Below, piece after piece: positions 53,169-62,287 of a stretch of DNA of 64,000 nt. The stretch is taken from assembly GCF_014230465.1 (NCBI RefSeq), contig NZ_JAAXCY010000007.1, positions 186,001 to 250,000 of the forward strand, written 5' to 3'. The translations under genes and the position numbers were made by a program. This DNA is from Pseudomonas cremoris (GTDB lineage: Bacteria > Pseudomonadota > Gammaproteobacteria > Pseudomonadales > Pseudomonadaceae). Numbering within the stretch: position 1 is the first letter of the stretch; the number at the start of each line of letters is the position of its first letter. The notes beneath the pieces are model-generated. The model saw only the letters and a program-made list of their open reading frames with translations. It was not told the DNA's origin and searched no databases.

Positions 53169-53190
53169 GTTCCCACGTTCCGCGTGGGAA
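53169..53190. repeat. REP-like palindrome
   Basis: TTCCCACG (53170-53177) and CGTGGGAA (53183-53190), part of the CGTTCCCACG...CGTGGGAATGC intergenic repeat common in fluorescent pseudomonads. It is next to the gloA 3' end. Confidence 0.6.
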
Positions 53191-53212
53191 TGCATCGTGT
53201 GACGCTCCGCGC

Positions 53213-53734
53213 TTACAGCGGCGCTGGCTGAATGATCTCAACCCAGTACGCATCCGGGTCCTTGATGAACGCCAGGCTTTTCATGCGGCCATCGCTCAAG
53301 CGCTTCTGGAAGTCGCAGCCCAACGCTTCGAAACGTTCGCATGCCGCGACAATATCCGGCACCGAGATGCAGATATGGCCAAAGCCACGAGGGTCGGTAT
53401 TGCCGTTGTGGTAGGCGAAGTCGGCATCGTTTTCGGTGCCGTGGTTGTGGGTCAGTTCCAGGATGCCCGGGATGGATTTCATCCACTGGGTACGCTCGGC
53501 GGCGTCGGCCGGGATCAGGGATTTGTCTACCAGGGCCAGGAAGTACAGGCTGAATTCGGCTTCCGGGAAGTCGCGCTTTTCAACCAGGGAGAAACCCAGG
53601 ACGCGGGTGTAGAAATCCAGGGATTTGGTGATGTCCTTGACCCGCAACATGGTGTGGTTGAACACGAAGTTAGAGGTAGCGGTGTCAGGTTGGGCGGTAA
53701 CGCCCGGGAAGGTGTTCAGTTCGTGCAGGCTCAT
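53213..53734 (-). CDS. gloA: Lactoylglutathione lyase (glyoxalase I)
   Basis: A 173-residue glyoxalase I that converts the methylglyoxal-glutathione hemithioacetal to S-lactoylglutathione. Metal ligands are visible in [12 protein letters not shown] (His), ILELTHNHG (Glu), [12 protein letters not shown] (His) and DAYWVEIIQ (Glu). The extra segment with [14 protein letters not shown] marks the longer Zn-type form. The ATG at 53734 follows GGAGGGCCC; an open frame continues upstream but has no support. Confidence 0.93.
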   Translation of the reverse strand: MSLHELNTFPGVTAQPDTATSNFVFNHTMLRVKDITKSLDFYTRVLGFSLVEKRDFPEAEFSLYFLALVDKSLIPADAAERTQWMKSIPGILELTHNHGTENDADFAYHNGNTDPRGFGHICISVPDIVAACERFEALGCDFQKRLSDGRMKSLAFIKDPDAYWVEIIQPAPL

Positions 53735-53932
53735 GGGCCCTCCAGAAAAAAATGGGGCAAACGCAGCTCTAGATGAAATGAGCGGTCCCTTGGCTTGCGG
53801 CCGGCATCCGTGCAGCCCGGCCATGATACGCAAGGGCTGCGCGCCGCGCCAAATGAAAAAGGTCACGCAGGCCTTGCGACCAACGGGGTCGGGCCTCAGA
53901 CTTTGTGGCTTGAACCTTGAGTGTTTTTCGCA

Positions 53933-54469
53933 ATGATCGAATTTCGTAAACCGCTGTTGACCTCTGTGTGTTTGCTGCTGGCCAGCCCGATGCTGTTGGC
54001 GGCTGACCCGGAAATCCATTGGCCCAGTGGCTGGCAAGTCGAGGAAGTTGTCCCTGATGGTGACGCGCCCGCAAAACCTCAGGCCGTGTCTCGCCAGCGG
54101 GCAATCAAGAATGATGAAAACGGCGCAACCTTGATGGTGATGGAGTTGACCGGCACGCCGATCGAAGCCGGGCACACCGTTAATCTTCAAGGCGTATTGC
54201 TGGAGATGCGCAAGTCTATTCAGAAAGATTTTGCCCAAGGCGGGTATCAAAGTGTGTGCAGCAAGATGCGCCCTACAACATTGAGCCGCCTTGACGCGTT
54301 GGAAACTACTTGTGTGATTACCGAAAACGGCCGGCACGTGCTTTCGCAAACATTGGTGGGGGCTGTTGATGCCGATAAAGCGTATGTTTTCTCATACGCC
54401 GGCCAGACCGATGCGTACGAATCGAGCAAGGATGAAGTCAGCTCGGTGCGCGACAGCCTCAAACTTTAA
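53933..54469 (+). CDS. Hypothetical secreted protein, DUF4946-like
   Basis: A 178-residue protein with a signal peptide (hydrophobic core to about residue 22, ending LLA-ADPE). The mature domain has two cysteines (CSKMRPTT and TTCVITENG) likely forming a disulphide. It resembles the Pseudomonas DUF4946 group from memory, which has no known function. An ATG four codons earlier is possible. Terminator downstream. Confidence 0.78.
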   Translation: MIEFRKPLLTSVCLLLASPMLLAADPEIHWPSGWQVEEVVPDGDAPAKPQAVSRQRAIKNDENGATLMVMELTGTPIEAGHTVNLQGVLLEMRKSIQKDFAQGGYQSVCSKMRPTTLSRLDALETTCVITENGRHVLSQTLVGAVDADKAYVFSYAGQTDAYESSKDEVSSVRDSLKL

Positions 54470-54540
54470 ATGCGTTGCTCGCGTCGATTCTGAACGAAGT
54501 GAAATGTTATTTAAGTTCGACGCCGAACACGCCAATAAAA

Positions 54541-54567
54541 AAAGCCCCGCGAATGCGGGGCTCTTTG
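54541..54567. terminator. Bidirectional terminator
   Basis: AGCCCCGC (54543-54550), loop GAAT, GCGGGGCT (54555-54562), with A-runs before and TCTTTG after. It separates the secreted protein gene from mvaV. Confidence 0.88.
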
Positions 54568-54581
54568 TTAGTGCAGTGTGA

Positions 54582-54947
54582 TCACTTACGCAGCCAGGAA
54601 TCTACAGTGGCCGCGCCGTGCTGTTCTTTCCACGCTTTGAGGCCACGGTGGTTGCCACCTTTGGTTTCGATCAGCTCGCCGGTGTGTGGGTTTTGGTAAA
54701 CCTTGACCACGCGGGCACGGCGTTGTTTTGGTGCGGCGGTGGCCGCTGCGCTGGACTTGCCCGGGTTGGGGTCAAGGATCGAGATGATGTCCCGCAGGCC
54801 TTTGCCGTAGGTTTTCATCAGCGCTTGAAGCTTTTCTTCGAATTCGATTTCTTTCTTCAGGCCGGCGTCGTTCTTCAAGGATTCCAGTTGGGCAAGCTGC
54901 TCTTGAAGGGCTTTTTCTGCTGCGCGAAATTCGGCGAGTCTGGACAA
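54582..54947 (-). CDS. mvaV: H-NS-like xenogeneic silencer, MvaT family (MvaV)
   Basis: A 121-residue MvaT-family nucleoid protein that binds AT-rich DNA and represses acquired genes. The N-terminal oligomerisation coiled coil (SRLAEFRAAEKALQEQLAQL) and C-terminal DNA-binding part (VVKVYQNPHTGELIETKGGN, then LKAWKEQHG) are intact. The sequence resembles the MvaV paralogue of P. fluorescens. The start is a TTG at 54947, with GGAG 8 bases before; an in-frame upstream extension is unlike the family. Candidate target here: the AT-richer toxin-like gene. Confidence 0.93.
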   Translation of the reverse strand: MSRLAEFRAAEKALQEQLAQLESLKNDAGLKKEIEFEEKLQALMKTYGKGLRDIISILDPNPGKSSAAATAAPKQRRARVVKVYQNPHTGELIETKGGNHRGLKAWKEQHGAATVDSWLRK

Positions 54948-55145
54948 AATCTGTACTCCAATAGTGTATTTGGCTGATATCAACTGCAGACAAAGCTATA
55001 AGCCAAAAGCTTTAGGCGACTCAAAAAAAGAAGTCGTCCTGCGAGTTCTGCACAGGCAGGAAAAATTGTAGTAGTTAATCCGCCACGAGTAAATCATGTC
55101 TTTAATCTAAATAATCCGATTTCAAGCGCCCTAGTGCGTGGCTAA

Positions 55146-56687
55146 TCAATGGCTGGCCAGCGATTTAATGAATTCATCGACGGGCAATGGCCGCCCAAAC
55201 AGGTAGCCTTGCAAAAAGTCTACGCCTTGCGCTGCCAGGTATTCGCATTGCTCTACGGTTTCAACGCCTTCCGCAACGACGCCCAGGTCCAGCTTGCCCG
55301 ACAGTTCAATGATGCTGTCCAGGATATGTCGCGAGAGCGCATCGGCACCGATCATGGCGACAAAACTTTGATCAATCTTCAAGTAGTCGACATTGAAGTT
55401 ACGCAAGTAACCCAGGCTGGAGTGGCCGGTGCCAAAGTCGTCAATGGCGATCATCACTCCCAGCTCATGCAAGGCGTCGAACAAGCGACGCGTGATGTCG
55501 GTGGGCTCGATCAACTCACGCTCGGTCAACTCCAGCACCAGCGTTACCTGGCCGGGCGCAAAGGCGGCGAGGAATTCCCGGCAATCCTCCACCAACGCCA
55601 AATCCTGGCAATGGCGCGCGGTAATGTTCACGCCAATATGAAACCCCGGATGGAAGCGGCCCGAGTGGGGTGCTAACTGAGCGGCGGTCTGGCGTAGCAA
55701 CGCGCGAGTCATCGGCACGATCAGTCCGGAATGTTCGGCCAGCGGTATAAACAGGTCAGGCCGCACCAGGCCCTCCTTGGGGTGCTGCCAGCGCATCAAC
55801 ACCTCGCAACCGGCCCATTCGCGGGTATCGCCACGCACTACGGGTTGGTAGTACGGGACGAACTCGTTGGCGCCCAGCGCCCGCCGCAACTCATGAGTCG
55901 GTGCTGAGGAACGTTTCTGGAGCCAGTGCGCAAGGACGCCGGCCAGCACGCCAAAAAACACCAGCAGACTGAACAGCGCCGGGTAGCGGGCTTCCATGTA
56001 CCGCCACGTTTCACCGGCCGGCATGCCGGCTTCGACGCTGTAGTCATAACGTTCGGAGGCTAAATGATGATGCGCCACGGCAAACGTCGGCACGGCAGAG
56101 TTTTGCACCTTGCCGTCGTCACTCATCCAATTGGGCCCCACTTGCAGGACCAGCTCCGCGTATCGACTGATCAGGCGCAAGGCGTTGGCCAGGTGGTAGC
56201 CGTCAATTGAGGCAAACGCCGCCTTGTCGCCGTCGACCAATCGATAAACCAGCAGTGCGGTGTCGGGGGTAACCGGGTTGCCGTTCATCAGCCACAGGCG
56301 GCCATCAACGTAGTCGTCCGGGTTGACCTTCGACTCGTATTCACCGCCGAACAACGAGCTGCAATAGATGTTTCTTTGCCAGGACAACGTGGTCGCCCGC
56401 ACAAACGGCCGGCGGGTGACCTGCTCGCGCAGTGCCAGTTGTGCACCGTTATCACACGGCTGACCCGCCAGCGGTATCAGCGCCTGGGCGGCGAGGGCGG
56501 TGTTGTCGAGCATCAGGTCGACTTGGCGCACCGCTTCCTGGGCAGTTTGGGCGGTGCTTTGATCAAGGGAGCGCTCGGCCTGCCAGTAAAGGATGGCAAC
56601 GCCTAATACGATAGGCAGCAACGCGCTGAGCGAAGTGATTAAGTAACGTGTGGCGCGTTTTCGCGGGCCGTTAACGGTCAGGGGCAT
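55146..56687 (-). CDS. Cyclic-di-GMP phosphodiesterase, CSS-EAL type
   Basis: A 513-residue inner-membrane protein. Membrane helices at about 17-37 and 240-262 bracket a periplasmic CSS-motif domain (YCSSLFG near residue 108), which in this family forms redox-sensitive disulphides. The cytoplasmic EAL domain has CEVLMRWQHP (variant EAL), GVNITARH, LELTERELIE, DDFGTGHSSLGYL, DYLKIDQSF and VVAEGVETVEQ, so it should hydrolyse c-di-GMP. The ribosome-binding site is weak. It stands as a single gene. Confidence 0.92.
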   Translation of the reverse strand: MPLTVNGPRKRATRYLITSLSALLPIVLGVAILYWQAERSLDQSTAQTAQEAVRQVDLMLDNTALAAQALIPLAGQPCDNGAQLALREQVTRRPFVRATTLSWQRNIYCSSLFGGEYESKVNPDDYVDGRLWLMNGNPVTPDTALLVYRLVDGDKAAFASIDGYHLANALRLISRYAELVLQVGPNWMSDDGKVQNSAVPTFAVAHHHLASERYDYSVEAGMPAGETWRYMEARYPALFSLLVFFGVLAGVLAHWLQKRSSAPTHELRRALGANEFVPYYQPVVRGDTREWAGCEVLMRWQHPKEGLVRPDLFIPLAEHSGLIVPMTRALLRQTAAQLAPHSGRFHPGFHIGVNITARHCQDLALVEDCREFLAAFAPGQVTLVLELTERELIEPTDITRRLFDALHELGVMIAIDDFGTGHSSLGYLRNFNVDYLKIDQSFVAMIGADALSRHILDSIIELSGKLDLGVVAEGVETVEQCEYLAAQGVDFLQGYLFGRPLPVDEFIKSLASH

Positions 56688-56823
56688 TGGAAACGGCCTG
56701 TTGCGATGTGGGAAAAGCGCCGGAGGGCAAATCAAAGTTAGTTCGATGATAGATGGCTCGGCTGGTTTTAGCTCGTTGTACCTGGCTGTTCGGCCAGTAG
56801 GCCTGTCAGACGATTACGCAGGG

Positions 56824-57702
56824 TCACGAGGAGCGGTTATGAACACTCTGTGCCAGTTGGACAAATGCCAAGGTAGCGGGGGAGGCCTGCCGGCGGTCCA
56901 GCACCGCCAGCCCAATGGTGCGTGCAACGGCCGGTGCCAGGGGGCGTTGCACGTAGCGTGTGTCCGCCACTTGCGGCAGCGAAGCCTGGGCCACCAGGCT
57001 CACGCCATCACCTCGACACACGGCTTCAAGGGTGCTGAGCAGTTGGGCGCAGCGAAAGCGTACTTTCGGGCTTAGCCGTGCGCTGTGGAATAGCCGCGTC
57101 ACCAGCTCCGAAGAACCCGCTTCAGTGAGGATAAAAGGATCGTCGCACAGCGCTTCAAGGCCAATGGCGGGGTGAGAAGCCAGAGGGTGATCGGCCGGCA
57201 GCAGCGCCACCAGTTGATCCTCGAAGAGTGCAAAGGTGTCGAAGCGTTCTTGTTCCAGGACCACGAACCCCACGTCGATACGCCGCTCGTCCAGCCATTG
57301 CAGCACCTGGCGATCCGGGCCCTCATCGATATGCACCTCGATCCCCGGATACGCCAGGCGAAAGCGCTCAAGAATGGGTGGTAAAAGCCGATTGGACGAG
57401 GTCGGCCCAAACGAGCCAATGCGCAGCGTGCCGCGTTTCATGCCACGGGCATCGGCGGCCTCTTGTTGCAAGGTATTGGCCAGGCCGAGCATCGCACGCG
57501 CGCGCAGCAACAGTTGTTGGCCGATGTCGCTGAGTTCCACTTGGGACTGATGGCGCCGGAACAGATCTATCCCGAGTTCCTGCTCCAGTGCCTTGATGGC
57601 ATGGGACACCGCTGATTGGCTGATACCCAGGCGGTGGGCTGCACTGGTGAAACCTTGCAGTTCGGCGACCAGGGAAAAGATTTCAAGTTGGGTCAGGGTC
57701 AT
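56824..57702 (-). CDS. LysR family transcriptional regulator
   Basis: A 292-residue LysR-type regulator. The N-terminal winged helix (FTSAAHRLGISQSAVSHAIKALEQELGIDLFRRH) is followed by a periplasmic-binding-like effector domain beginning LRIGSFG. It is divergent from an EamA transporter 78 bp away and probably controls it. The ATG at 57702 is chosen; an upstream TTG also lies in frame. Confidence 0.92.
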   Translation of the reverse strand: MTLTQLEIFSLVAELQGFTSAAHRLGISQSAVSHAIKALEQELGIDLFRRHQSQVELSDIGQQLLLRARAMLGLANTLQQEAADARGMKRGTLRIGSFGPTSSNRLLPPILERFRLAYPGIEVHIDEGPDRQVLQWLDERRIDVGFVVLEQERFDTFALFEDQLVALLPADHPLASHPAIGLEALCDDPFILTEAGSSELVTRLFHSARLSPKVRFRCAQLLSTLEAVCRGDGVSLVAQASLPQVADTRYVQRPLAPAVARTIGLAVLDRRQASPATLAFVQLAQSVHNRSS

Positions 57703-57779
57703 GAGCAATCACTCATTTTACGATGATCAAGTATTAGCAGAAGAATACGCCTGTCCTTCTTCTTGGAGAGTGCTCAGTG

Positions 57780-58703
57780 ATGAATTTATCCGCAGACCAC
57801 CGTACGTACCTGAAACTGGTGGCCGTGACCATGATCTGGGGCGGTACCTTTGTCGCGGGCCGCTATGTGGCGGCGAGCGTCGACCCGTTACTGGCAGCCA
57901 GCTTGCGCTTTGTGCTGGCCAGCCTGGCATTGCTGCTGTTCATGGCGTTTACGCGTACACCGCTGGTGCGCCCAAGTTTCAGGCAACTGGCGCAGTTGGT
58001 CACGCTGGGTGCTTGCGGGATCTATGCCTACAACCTGTGTTTCTTTTATGGTCTGCAGTACATCAACGCCTCGCGGGCCTCGCTGATCGTCGCCTTGAAC
58101 CCGGCGGTGATTGGACTGGCGTCCTGGCTGTTGTTTCGTGAGCGCCTTGGCGGGTACAAGTTGCTGGGCATTGCTCTGTGCCTGGGCGGTGCGGCGACTG
58201 TTATCGTCAGCCGTAACCCGCAACTGCTGCAAGGCACCGCCAATGCCTGGCGCGGTGACCTGTTGATATTTGGCTGTGTAGTGGGGTGGGGCGTGTACTC
58301 GTTGTTTTCACGCGGGCTGAACCAAAGCCTGGGGCCGTTGCAGACGGTCACCTGGTCGATCCTGTTGGGCACGTTGATGCTGGTGGTCACCACGCTCACT
58401 ACCGGTCGATTTACGATGCAGGGGCTGGAAGCAATTCATAGGCCGCAACTATTAAGCCTGCTTTACCTCGGCGTGTTGGGGTCGGCCCTGGCGTACATCG
58501 GCTATTACGATGGCTTGCGTCGAATCGGTGCCACCCGTGCCGGGGTGTTTATTGCGCTCAACCCGTTGACGGCGGTGGTCTGCGGTGCGCTCTTGCTGGA
58601 CGAGCCATTGACTTGGCCAATGCTCTGCGGTGGCGGGGTGATCCTGCTGGGTATCTACCTGTGCAACAAACCCCTTGCGCCGGCCAAGGCATTGGGGATT
58701 TGA
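57780..58703 (+). CDS. EamA/DMT family transporter
   Basis: A 307-residue drug/metabolite transporter with ten hydrophobic segments in two EamA repeats. Typical pieces are TMIWGGTFVAGRYV, LNPAVIGLASWLLFRERLGGYKLLG and ALNPLTAVVCGALLLDEPLTW. GGAGAG precedes the ATG. It is divergent from a LysR regulator, a common arrangement for inducible exporters. Substrate unknown. Confidence 0.9.
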   Translation: MNLSADHRTYLKLVAVTMIWGGTFVAGRYVAASVDPLLAASLRFVLASLALLLFMAFTRTPLVRPSFRQLAQLVTLGACGIYAYNLCFFYGLQYINASRASLIVALNPAVIGLASWLLFRERLGGYKLLGIALCLGGAATVIVSRNPQLLQGTANAWRGDLLIFGCVVGWGVYSLFSRGLNQSLGPLQTVTWSILLGTLMLVVTTLTTGRFTMQGLEAIHRPQLLSLLYLGVLGSALAYIGYYDGLRRIGATRAGVFIALNPLTAVVCGALLLDEPLTWPMLCGGGVILLGIYLCNKPLAPAKALGI

Positions 58704-58808
58704 TAAGAGTACGGACAAACCTGGTTACGCTGTGTAGAATCGATTTACGCATACAAGAATATGGACTTGCGCTCACGCAAGCCTAGGCCGTCAGAGACTG
58801 ATGACACC

Positions 58809-58913
58809 ATGAAGCTACTCGGCTCCCCCCTCATCTTTGGTGACTTTCTCGCCCGCAGTGTGCGAGGTCTTTCCTGTGCGCCACCCTGCAACCTCATCCT
58901 TGCTCGCAACTGA
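58809..58913 (+). CDS. Candidate 34-residue leader peptide upstream of hpd
   Basis: A short ORF, MKLLGSPLIFGDFLARSVRG then CAPPCNLILARN, ends 35 bases before the hpd start. It has a hydrophobic first half and two cysteines around a Pro-Pro. No strong ribosome-binding site is seen. It could be a regulatory leader peptide or an independent small protein; both are inference. Confidence 0.4.
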   Translation: MKLLGSPLIFGDFLARSVRGLSCAPPCNLILARN

Positions 58914-58948
58914 CACTGTGTCTATTACAAGAATGATGAGGTGCCACC

Positions 58949-60025
58949 ATGGCAGATCTATACGAAAACCCAATGGGCCTGATGGGCTTTGAATTTATCG
59001 AATTCGCCTCGCCGACGCCGGGCACCCTGGAGCCGATCTTCGAGATCATGGGCTTCACCAAAGTCGCGACTCACCGCTCCAAAAACGTACACCTGTACCG
59101 CCAGGGCGAGATCAACCTGATCCTCAACAATGAGCCCCATAGCATCGCCTCCTATTTTGCGGCCGAGCATGGCCCGTCGGTGTGTGGCATGGCGTTCCGC
59201 GTCAAGGACTCGCAAAAGGCCTACAACCGTGCCCTGGAACTCGGCGCCCAGCCGATACACATCGAAACCGGCCCGATGGAATTGAACCTGCCAGCGATCA
59301 AAGGCATCGGCGGCGCGCCGCTGTACCTGATCGACCGTTTTGGCGAAGGCAGTTCGATCTACGACATCGACTTCGTGTTCATCGACGGCGTGGAGCGCAA
59401 CCCACAAGGTGCGGGCCTCAAGGTCATCGACCACCTGACCCACAACGTCTATCGCGGGCGCATGGTGTACTGGGCCAACTTCTACGAGAAGTTGTTCAAC
59501 TTCCGTGAAGCGCGCTACTTCGACATCAAGGGCGAATACACCGGCCTGACCTCCAAGGCCATGAGCGCGCCGGATGGCATGATCCGCATCCCGCTCAACG
59601 AAGAGTCGTCCAAAGGCGCAGGGCAAATCGAAGAGTTCCTGATGCAGTTCAACGGTGAGGGCATCCAGCACGTGGCGTTCCTCACCGACGACCTGATCAA
59701 GACCTGGGACGCGCTGAAGAAGATCGGCATGCGCTTCATGACGGCGCCACCGGACACGTACTACGAAATGCTCGAAGGCCGCCTGCCAAACCACGGCGAG
59801 CCGGTGGACCAACTGCAAGCACGTGGCATCCTGCTGGATGGCTCGTCCATCGAGGGCGACAAACGCCTGTTGCTGCAGATCTTCTCGGAAACCCTGATGG
59901 GCCCGGTGTTCTTCGAATTCATCCAGCGCAAGGGCGATGATGGGTTTGGCGAGGGCAACTTCAAGGCGCTGTTCGAATCCATCGAACGCGATCAGGTGCG
60001 TCGTGGCGTGTTGACCACCGAATAA
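58949..60025 (+). CDS. hpd: 4-hydroxyphenylpyruvate dioxygenase
   Basis: A 358-residue iron enzyme converting 4-hydroxyphenylpyruvate to homogentisate in tyrosine breakdown. Two VOC-type halves are present. Iron ligands are in [12 protein letters not shown] (His), [11 protein letters not shown] (His) and [13 protein letters not shown] (Glu). The length matches the Pseudomonas enzyme. GATGAGGTG precedes the ATG. No homogentisate-pathway partner lies in the window. Confidence 0.95.
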   Translation: MADLYENPMGLMGFEFIEFASPTPGTLEPIFEIMGFTKVATHRSKNVHLYRQGEINLILNNEPHSIASYFAAEHGPSVCGMAFRVKDSQKAYNRALELGAQPIHIETGPMELNLPAIKGIGGAPLYLIDRFGEGSSIYDIDFVFIDGVERNPQGAGLKVIDHLTHNVYRGRMVYWANFYEKLFNFREARYFDIKGEYTGLTSKAMSAPDGMIRIPLNEESSKGAGQIEEFLMQFNGEGIQHVAFLTDDLIKTWDALKKIGMRFMTAPPDTYYEMLEGRLPNHGEPVDQLQARGILLDGSSIEGDKRLLLQIFSETLMGPVFFEFIQRKGDDGFGEGNFKALFESIERDQVRRGVLTTE

Positions 60026-60030
60026 GCATA

Positions 60031-60067
60031 AAAAAGCCCGGCCGAGGTTACCCCGGCCGGGCTTTTT
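60031..60067. terminator. Bidirectional terminator after hpd
   Basis: AAAAAGCCCGGCC (60031-60043) pairs with GGCCGGGCTTTTT (60055-60067), a perfect 13-bp stem with A- and T-runs, serving hpd and the convergent transporter gene. Confidence 0.93.
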
Positions 60068-60079
60068 ATTGTCCGTGAA

Positions 60080-60961
60080 TCAGGCTTTACGCTGGCGCAC
60101 CAAGTGCTTGAAACCTTCGTACACCAACACCATTACTGCCAGCCAGATCGGGATGTAGGTCAGCCACTCACCGCCCTTGATCCCTTCACCCAATATCAGC
60201 GCAACGCCTAGCAACAGCACCGGTTCAACGTAGCTGAGCAGCCCGAACAGGCTGAACGCCAACAAACGGCTGGCGATGATGTAGCTCACCAGTGCCGACG
60301 CACTGATCAGGCCCAGCAGTGGAATCAACGCGTACAGCTTCGGATGGGCGTCCATCACGGCAAACCCCTGTTCGCCGCTTTGCACAAACCACCAGGCCAC
60401 CGGCAGCATCAGCGCCATGTCCAGCCAGAGTCCGCCCAGGTGATCGGTCTTGAGGTATTTGCGCACGATGAAATAGATCGGGTAGCCGATGATGACCACC
60501 AGCGTCGCCCAGGAGAACCCGCCGGCCTGATACAGCTCGTTCAGCACGCCGAGGGCGGCAAATACCACCGCAATCTGTTGCAGGCGCGATAACCGCTCGC
60601 CGTACACCAGGCGACCGGTCAGCACCATGGTCAATGGCAGCAGGAAATACCCCACCGACACATCCAGGCTGCGCCCATTGAGCGGGGCCCACATGAACAG
60701 CCACAACTGCACACCGAGCAAGGCCGAAGACAACACCACCCCGCCAATAAACGCAGGCTTGATCGCCAGCATCCGCAGCAATTCCCACACCCGCCGCCAT
60801 TCACCGCTGACGATCATGAACACCGTCATGCACGGCACGGTCAGCAGCATGCGCCAGCCGAAGATTTCCAGGCCGCTCAATGGCGTGAGCAACGATGTGA
60901 AGTAATACATCACGGCAAACAACACCGAGGCCAATACCGATAACACAACACCTTTAGACAC
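60080..60961 (-). CDS. EamA/RarD-like transporter
   Basis: A 293-residue membrane protein with about ten hydrophobic segments of the EamA superfamily. It begins SKGVVLSVLASVLFAVMYYF, as in RarD-type proteins, and has FLLPLTMVLTGRLVYGERLS and FGLLSYVEPVLLLGVALILGE. A GTG start follows GAGGACAGC. Substrate unknown. Single gene. Confidence 0.88.
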   Translation of the reverse strand: MSKGVVLSVLASVLFAVMYYFTSLLTPLSGLEIFGWRMLLTVPCMTVFMIVSGEWRRVWELLRMLAIKPAFIGGVVLSSALLGVQLWLFMWAPLNGRSLDVSVGYFLLPLTMVLTGRLVYGERLSRLQQIAVVFAALGVLNELYQAGGFSWATLVVIIGYPIYFIVRKYLKTDHLGGLWLDMALMLPVAWWFVQSGEQGFAVMDAHPKLYALIPLLGLISASALVSYIIASRLLAFSLFGLLSYVEPVLLLGVALILGEGIKGGEWLTYIPIWLAVMVLVYEGFKHLVRQRKA

Positions 60962-61090
60962 GCTGTCCTCGCGAAAACCGATTGTTACAAAGAGGAGAGG
61001 ATTATGGTGCTTTTAGCGGGAAAGGGTTGCGCTGTTTTGGGGCGATTTTCAGCAAATTTTCTTGCTGATGCACAGTAAGCGCGAGGGTTC

Positions 61091-61188
61091 TGTGGCGAGG
61101 GGGCTTGCTCCCGCTGGACTGCGCGGCAGTCCCCAGGTTTTTTGGGGGGCGCTTCGCACCCCAGCGCAAGCAAGCTTGCTCACTACAA
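61091..61188. repeat. Pseudomonas intergenic REP-type repeat
   Basis: A palindrome-rich unit running from TGTGGCGAGGGGGCTTGCTC to GCAAGCAAGCTTGCTCACTACA, with an inner GGACTGC-GCG-GCAGTCC hairpin and GGGG/CCCC arms. It resembles the GGGGGCTTGCTCCC repeat family of fluorescent pseudomonads and abuts the 3' end of the aldo/keto reductase gene. Confidence 0.7.
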
Positions 61189-61195
61189 AGGGGCT

Positions 61196-62206
61196 TTATG
61201 GGCGGGGAATGCGGCCCGACACAAAATGGCCCACATCATTAAACCCCGGGGTGGACGAATGCCCCGGCGTTACCAGTGAGTCGATAAATGCTTCATCTTC
61301 AGCCGTAATCCTTACGTCCAGCGCACCGGTATAGGCATCCCACTGCGCTTCGGTACGCGGCCCGACAATCGCCGAACTTACCGCGCCGTTGTTCAACACC
61401 CAGGCAATCGCGAATTCGACAATGCCCACGCCACGCCCTTGGGTGTACTGCTGGATCTGCTGTGCAATGCGCAGCGATTCCACACGCCACTCGGTTTCAA
61501 GGATGCGCTTGTCCTGGCGCGCGGCGCGGCTGCCAGCCTCAGGCGTAACGTCCGGTGCATATTTGCCACTGAGCACGCCGCGAGCCAGCGGGCTGTAGGG
61601 CACCACGCCCAACCCGTAGTTGGCAGCGGCGGTGATCTGTTCCACTTCGGCCTGTCGGTTGACGATGTTGTACAGCGGTTGGCTGATCACTGGTTTGTCC
61701 ACGCCCAGGCGCTCAGCCACGCGAATCACTTCGGCAATGCGCCAGCCCCGGTAGTTGGACAGGCCCCAATAGCGGACCTTGCCCTGGCGGATCAAGTCGC
61801 CAATCGCCGACACCGTGACTTCCAGCGGGGTGTCGTGGTCTTCGCGGTGCAGGTAGTAGATGTCGAGGTAGTCGGTATCCAGACGCGTAAGGCTCGCCTC
61901 CAGTGCGTTGAAAATACGTTTGCGGCTCAGGCCGCTGCGGTTGGGGATGCCGTCGACAGGGCCGATGCCTACTTTGGACGCCAGCACCCAATCCGAACGG
62001 TGACGGGCGATGGCTTCGCCGACGATCTCCTCCGAACGCCCGCCGGTGTAGACGTCCGCCGTGTCGATAAAATTGATGCCCTGGTCCCAGGCCTTGTCGA
62101 TGATGCGCAGCGAGTCCTCGGTGTTGGTCTGTTCGCCAAACATCATGGTGCCCAGGGTCAAGGCACTGACCTTCAACCCGGATTGGCCCAATGTGCGGTA
62201 AATCAT
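61196..62206 (-). CDS. Aldo/keto reductase
   Basis: A 336-residue NADPH-dependent AKR of the YajO/general-stress type. IDTADVYTGGRSEEIVG carries the Asp and Tyr of the tetrad, WVLASKVGIG the Lys, and YYLHRED the His region. IVGPRTEAQ is the C-terminal cofactor segment. GAGGAG precedes the ATG. It neighbours a LysR regulator but reads the same way, 81 bp downstream. Confidence 0.92.
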   Translation of the reverse strand: MIYRTLGQSGLKVSALTLGTMMFGEQTNTEDSLRIIDKAWDQGINFIDTADVYTGGRSEEIVGEAIARHRSDWVLASKVGIGPVDGIPNRSGLSRKRIFNALEASLTRLDTDYLDIYYLHREDHDTPLEVTVSAIGDLIRQGKVRYWGLSNYRGWRIAEVIRVAERLGVDKPVISQPLYNIVNRQAEVEQITAAANYGLGVVPYSPLARGVLSGKYAPDVTPEAGSRAARQDKRILETEWRVESLRIAQQIQQYTQGRGVGIVEFAIAWVLNNGAVSSAIVGPRTEAQWDAYTGALDVRITAEDEAFIDSLVTPGHSSTPGFNDVGHFVSGRIPRP

Positions 62207-62287
62207 GGATAACTCCTCAAGGCTGGGAAACGTGAGTCATGCAATACCAGACTCGAAGGCTCTGGAACAAGCCCTGGGCGCATTTCT

